DNA of 64,000 nt from Streptomyces sp. NBC_01463 (GTDB taxonomy: Bacteria > Actinomycetota > Actinomycetes > Streptomycetales > Streptomycetaceae). Shown here piece by piece: positions 61,919-64,000 of this stretch. Made by a program: the position numbers and the translations under genes. The notes beneath the pieces are model-generated. The model saw nothing but the letters and a program-made list of their open reading frames with translations. It searched no databases and was not told the DNA's origin. Location: assembly GCA_036227345.1 (NCBI GenBank), contig CP109468.1, positions 6,448,001 through 6,512,000 of the forward strand. The letters are read 5' to 3'. Positions within the stretch are counted from its first letter, which is position 1, and each line of letters opens with the position of its first letter.

Positions 61919-63712
61919 TCAGAGGCCGAGCTCGACCTCGAACTCACCGGCCTCCAGGATCGCCTTGACCGCGGTCAGGTAGCGGGCGGCGTCCGCGCCG
62001 TCCACCAGACGGTGGTCGTAGGAGAGCGAGAGGTACGTCATGTCGCGGACACCGATGACGGTGCCCTCCTCGGTCTCGATGACCGCGGGACGCTTGACGG
62101 TGGCGCCGATGCCCAGGATGGCTGCCTGGTTCGGCGGCACGATGACGGTGTCGAACAGCGCACCGCGCGAACCGGTGTTGCTGATGGTGAAGGTGGCACC
62201 GGACATGTCGTCCGGCGTCAGACCGCCACCGCGGGCCTTGCCGGCCAGCTCGGCGGTCTTCTTCGAGATACCGGCGATGTTGAGGTCGCCCGCACCCTTG
62301 ATGACCGGGGTCATCAGACCCTTTTCGGCGTCCACGGCGATGCCGATGTTCTCCGAGTCGAAGTACGTGATCGTGCCTTCGTCCTCGTTGATCCGGGCGT
62401 TGACGACCGGGTGGGCCTTCAGCGCCTGGGCGGCGGCCTTGACGTAGAACGGCATCGGGGAGAGCTTGACGCCCTCACGGGCCGCGAAGCCGTCCTTCGC
62501 CTTGTTGCGCAGCTTCATCAGCTTCGTGACGTCGACCTCGACGACCGAGGTCAGCTGGGCCTGCGAGTGCAGCGCCTTCATCATGTTGTCGCCGATGACC
62601 TTGCGCATGCGGGTCATCTTGACCGTCTGACCGCGCAGCGGGGAGGCCTCCAGCTTCGGCGCCTTGGAGGCGGCGGCCGGAGCGGCGGCGGGTGCCGGGG
62701 CGGCAGCGGCGGCCTTGGCGGCCTCCGCGGCGGCGACGACATCCTGCTTGCGGATACGGCCACCGACGCCGGTGCCCTTGACCGAGCCCAGGTCGACGCC
62801 GTTCTCGGCGGCGAGCTTGCGGACCAGCGGCGTGACGTACGCGCCGTCGTCACCGGAGGTCGCGGCCGGAGCGGCCGGGGCCGCCGGGGTGACCGGAGCC
62901 GGGGCTGCGGCGGCGGGCGCCGGAGCGGCCTGTGCCGGAGCGGCGGCGGGCGCGGCGGGAGCCGCCGGAGCCGGTGCCGGAGCGGCCGGTGCGGGGGCTG
63001 CCGGAGCCGGTGCCGGTGCCGGAGCTGCGGCGGGGGCCGGTGCCGGAGCTGCGGCCGGAGCCGGAGCGGCGGGGGCCGGAGCCGCGGCCGGGGCGGCACC
63101 CGGAGCACCGATGACGGCGAGCTTGGCGCCGACCTCGGCGGTCTCGTCCTCGGCGACGACGATCTCCAGCAGCACGCCGGAGACCGGGGCCGGGATCTCG
63201 GTGTCGACCTTGTCCGTGGAGACCTCGAGCAGGGGCTCGTCCTCCGTGACCTCCTCGCCGACCTCCTTCAGCCAGCGGGTGACGGTGCCCTCGGTGACGC
63301 TCTCGCCGAGCGCAGGGAGGGTGACGTCGGTGCCGGAGGCACCACCGGCCGGGGCGGCGGCCGGAGCCTCGGCCGCGGGGGCCGGGGCCTCGGCGGGGGC
63401 CTCGGCGGCGGGCGCCGGGGCCGGGGCGGCCTCGGGCTCGGCGGCCGGAGCCTCGGCGGGGGCCGGGGAGCCGGTGCCGTCGTCGATGACGGCCAGCTCG
63501 GCGCCGACCTCGACGGTCTCGTCCTCGGCGACCTTGATCGAGGCCAGGATGCCGGAGGCGGGGGCCGGGATCTCGGTGTCGACCTTGTCGGTCGACACCT
63601 CGAGCAGCGGCTCGTCGGCCTCGACGCGCTCGCCCTCGGCCTTCAGCCAGCGGGTGACAGTGCCCTCGGTGACGCTCTCGCCGAGCGCCGGAAGGGTTAC
63701 GGAAACCGACAT
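61919..63712 (-). CDS. sucB: Dihydrolipoamide acyltransferase E2 (2-oxoglutarate type)
   Basis: A 597-residue E2 core. Two N-terminal lipoyl domains each carry the lipoylation lysine in [12 protein letters not shown]. Long Ala/Pro linkers follow, then a peripheral-subunit-binding domain ([28 protein letters not shown], shown in part). The catalytic domain has [12 protein letters not shown] with the His/Asp pair. Two lipoyl domains and extended linkers are at the upper size for E2. Its TAA-type end is followed by a terminator. It is probably co-transcribed with lpd 60 bases upstream. Specificity for succinyl versus acetyl groups is inferred from genome context. LipA and LipB supply its lipoate. 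Confidence 0.93.
   Translation of the reverse strand: MSVSVTLPALGESVTEGTVTRWLKAEGERVEADEPLLEVSTDKVDTEIPAPASGILASIKVAEDETVEVGAELAVIDDGTGSPAPAEAPAAEPEAAPAPAPAAEAPAEAPAPAAEAPAAAPAGGASGTDVTLPALGESVTEGTVTRWLKEVGEEVTEDEPLLEVSTDKVDTEIPAPVSGVLLEIVVAEDETAEVGAKLAVIGAPGAAPAAAPAPAAPAPAAAPAPAPAAAPAPAPAPAAPAPAAPAPAPAAPAAPAAAPAQAAPAPAAAAPAPVTPAAPAAPAATSGDDGAYVTPLVRKLAAENGVDLGSVKGTGVGGRIRKQDVVAAAEAAKAAAAAPAPAAAPAAASKAPKLEASPLRGQTVKMTRMRKVIGDNMMKALHSQAQLTSVVEVDVTKLMKLRNKAKDGFAAREGVKLSPMPFYVKAAAQALKAHPVVNARINEDEGTITYFDSENIGIAVDAEKGLMTPVIKGAGDLNIAGISKKTAELAGKARGGGLTPDDMSGATFTISNTGSRGALFDTVIVPPNQAAILGIGATVKRPAVIETEEGTVIGVRDMTYLSLSYDHRLVDGADAARYLTAVKAILEAGEFEVELGL
62860..63110. repeat. Low-complexity GCC/GGA repeats inside sucB
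   Basis: The stretch from about 62860 to 63110 repeats GCCGGAGC and GGTGCCGGAG units, coding the Ala/Pro linker between the second lipoyl domain and the E3-binding domain. Confidence 0.6.
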
Positions 63713-63772
63713 GGTTTCAGTTGCTCCTAACGAAAATGCGGAAGTGGTCGGTCGTCGCGCCCGGTCGACTGG

Positions 63773-64000
63773 TCAGTCGTGGGAGTGCAGGGGCTTGCCG
63801 GCGAGTGCCAGGTGGGCCTCGCCCATCGCCTCGTTCTGCGTCGGGTGGGCGTGGATGAGCTGCGCGACCTCGGCCGGCAGCGCCTCCCAGTTGTAGATCA
63901 GCTGGGCTTCGCCGACCTGCTCGCCCATACGGTCACCGACCATGTGGACGCCGACCACGGCACCGTCCTTGACCTGGACGAGCTTGATCTCGCCCGCGGT
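63773..64000 (-). CDS. lpd: Dihydrolipoamide dehydrogenase, C-terminal end only
   Basis: The last 75 codons of an E3 enzyme; the gene continues beyond the window. The visible part is the dimerisation domain with the active-site His-Pro: HAHPTQNEAMGEAHLAL, where the second His and Glu form the catalytic pair. VVGVHMVGDRMGEQ is typical of E3. It oxidises dihydrolipoamide of the E2 proteins and reduces NAD. It lies directly before sucB in one operon. Confidence 0.93.
   Translation of the reverse strand, partial: TAGEIKLVQVKDGAVVGVHMVGDRMGEQVGEAQLIYNWEALPAEVAQLIHAHPTQNEAMGEAHLALAGKPLHSHD

Noticed and set aside
62860..63110. CRISPR-like repeat array
   Set aside because: The repeats are short, in frame and code the Ala/Pro linker of SucB; there are no spacers or cas genes.

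Overview
This is chromosomal DNA of a Streptomyces species. The base composition is very GC-rich, wobble positions are almost always G or C, and long antisense shadow ORFs are common. GTG and TTG starts are frequent. The gene set (glnE, malR-malEFG, glnII, glnA, lipA/lipB, aceE, sucB, lpd) follows the order I recall for the conserved core arm of the S. coelicolor chromosome. That synteny is memory-based and was not searched. There are no rRNA or tRNA genes, no CRISPR array, no transposase or integrase, and no recognisable antibiotic cluster.

Layout. (1) 1-2647: 3' part of glnE. (2) 2805-21225: starch and maltodextrin block. It holds a PAP2 membrane protein, malR, malEFG, a GH13 alpha-glucosidase, a second malR-like lacI gene, a secreted alpha-amylase with CBM20, a 1774-residue secreted amylase-pullulanase, and an AfsR/NB-ARC-type ATPase. 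No maltose ABC ATPase is present, so a shared ATPase encoded elsewhere must energise MalEFG. CTTGC-type palindromes next to malE and the amylase gene look like operators shared by the two LacI paralogues. (3) 21357-33628: accessory metabolism. It includes a TetR / ferredoxin-reductase / PF10118 diiron operon, a DUF1996 secreted protein, an AhpD-like protein divergent from a MarR regulator with a clear operator, a GH29 fucosidase, and a two-component system. (4) 33866-36696: MMPL transporter and winged-helix regulator, with a previously unlisted 39-codon ORF before the latter. (5) 37098-47441: glutamine synthetases GlnII and GlnA, each with four GlnR half-sites at 11-bp spacing. Between them lie a vWA/TROVE-like two-gene operon, an oxidoreductase, a MarR/hydrolase pair and small proteins. 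(6) 47718-54756: RDD protein, DUF4191 protein, lipA, lipB, an HTH regulator and an FAD oxidoreductase. (7) 54948-64000: epimerase, GNAT, DUF4240, a WYL regulator, then aceE, a GntR regulator, the E2 gene sucB and the end of lpd.

Two physiological themes stand out. Nitrogen assimilation has both glutamine synthetases plus the adenylyltransferase that acts on GlnA. Lipoate-dependent 2-oxoacid oxidation has lipoate synthesis and transfer (LipA, LipB) near E1, E2 and E3. Starch is degraded outside the cell by the two secreted GH13 enzymes, imported by MalEFG and hydrolysed inside by the alpha-glucosidase.

The best candidate for an undescribed system is the coupled pair at 38265-40858. One protein has helical repeats and a vWA domain with an intact MIDAS, resembling the Ro60 layout. 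The other has a C-terminal helix-turn-helix-like segment. Just upstream are an AT-rich palindrome and a tRNA T-arm-like stem-loop. The diiron/reductase operon (21729-24491), the doubled MalR regulators and the 39-codon Cys-Cys ORF also deserve attention.
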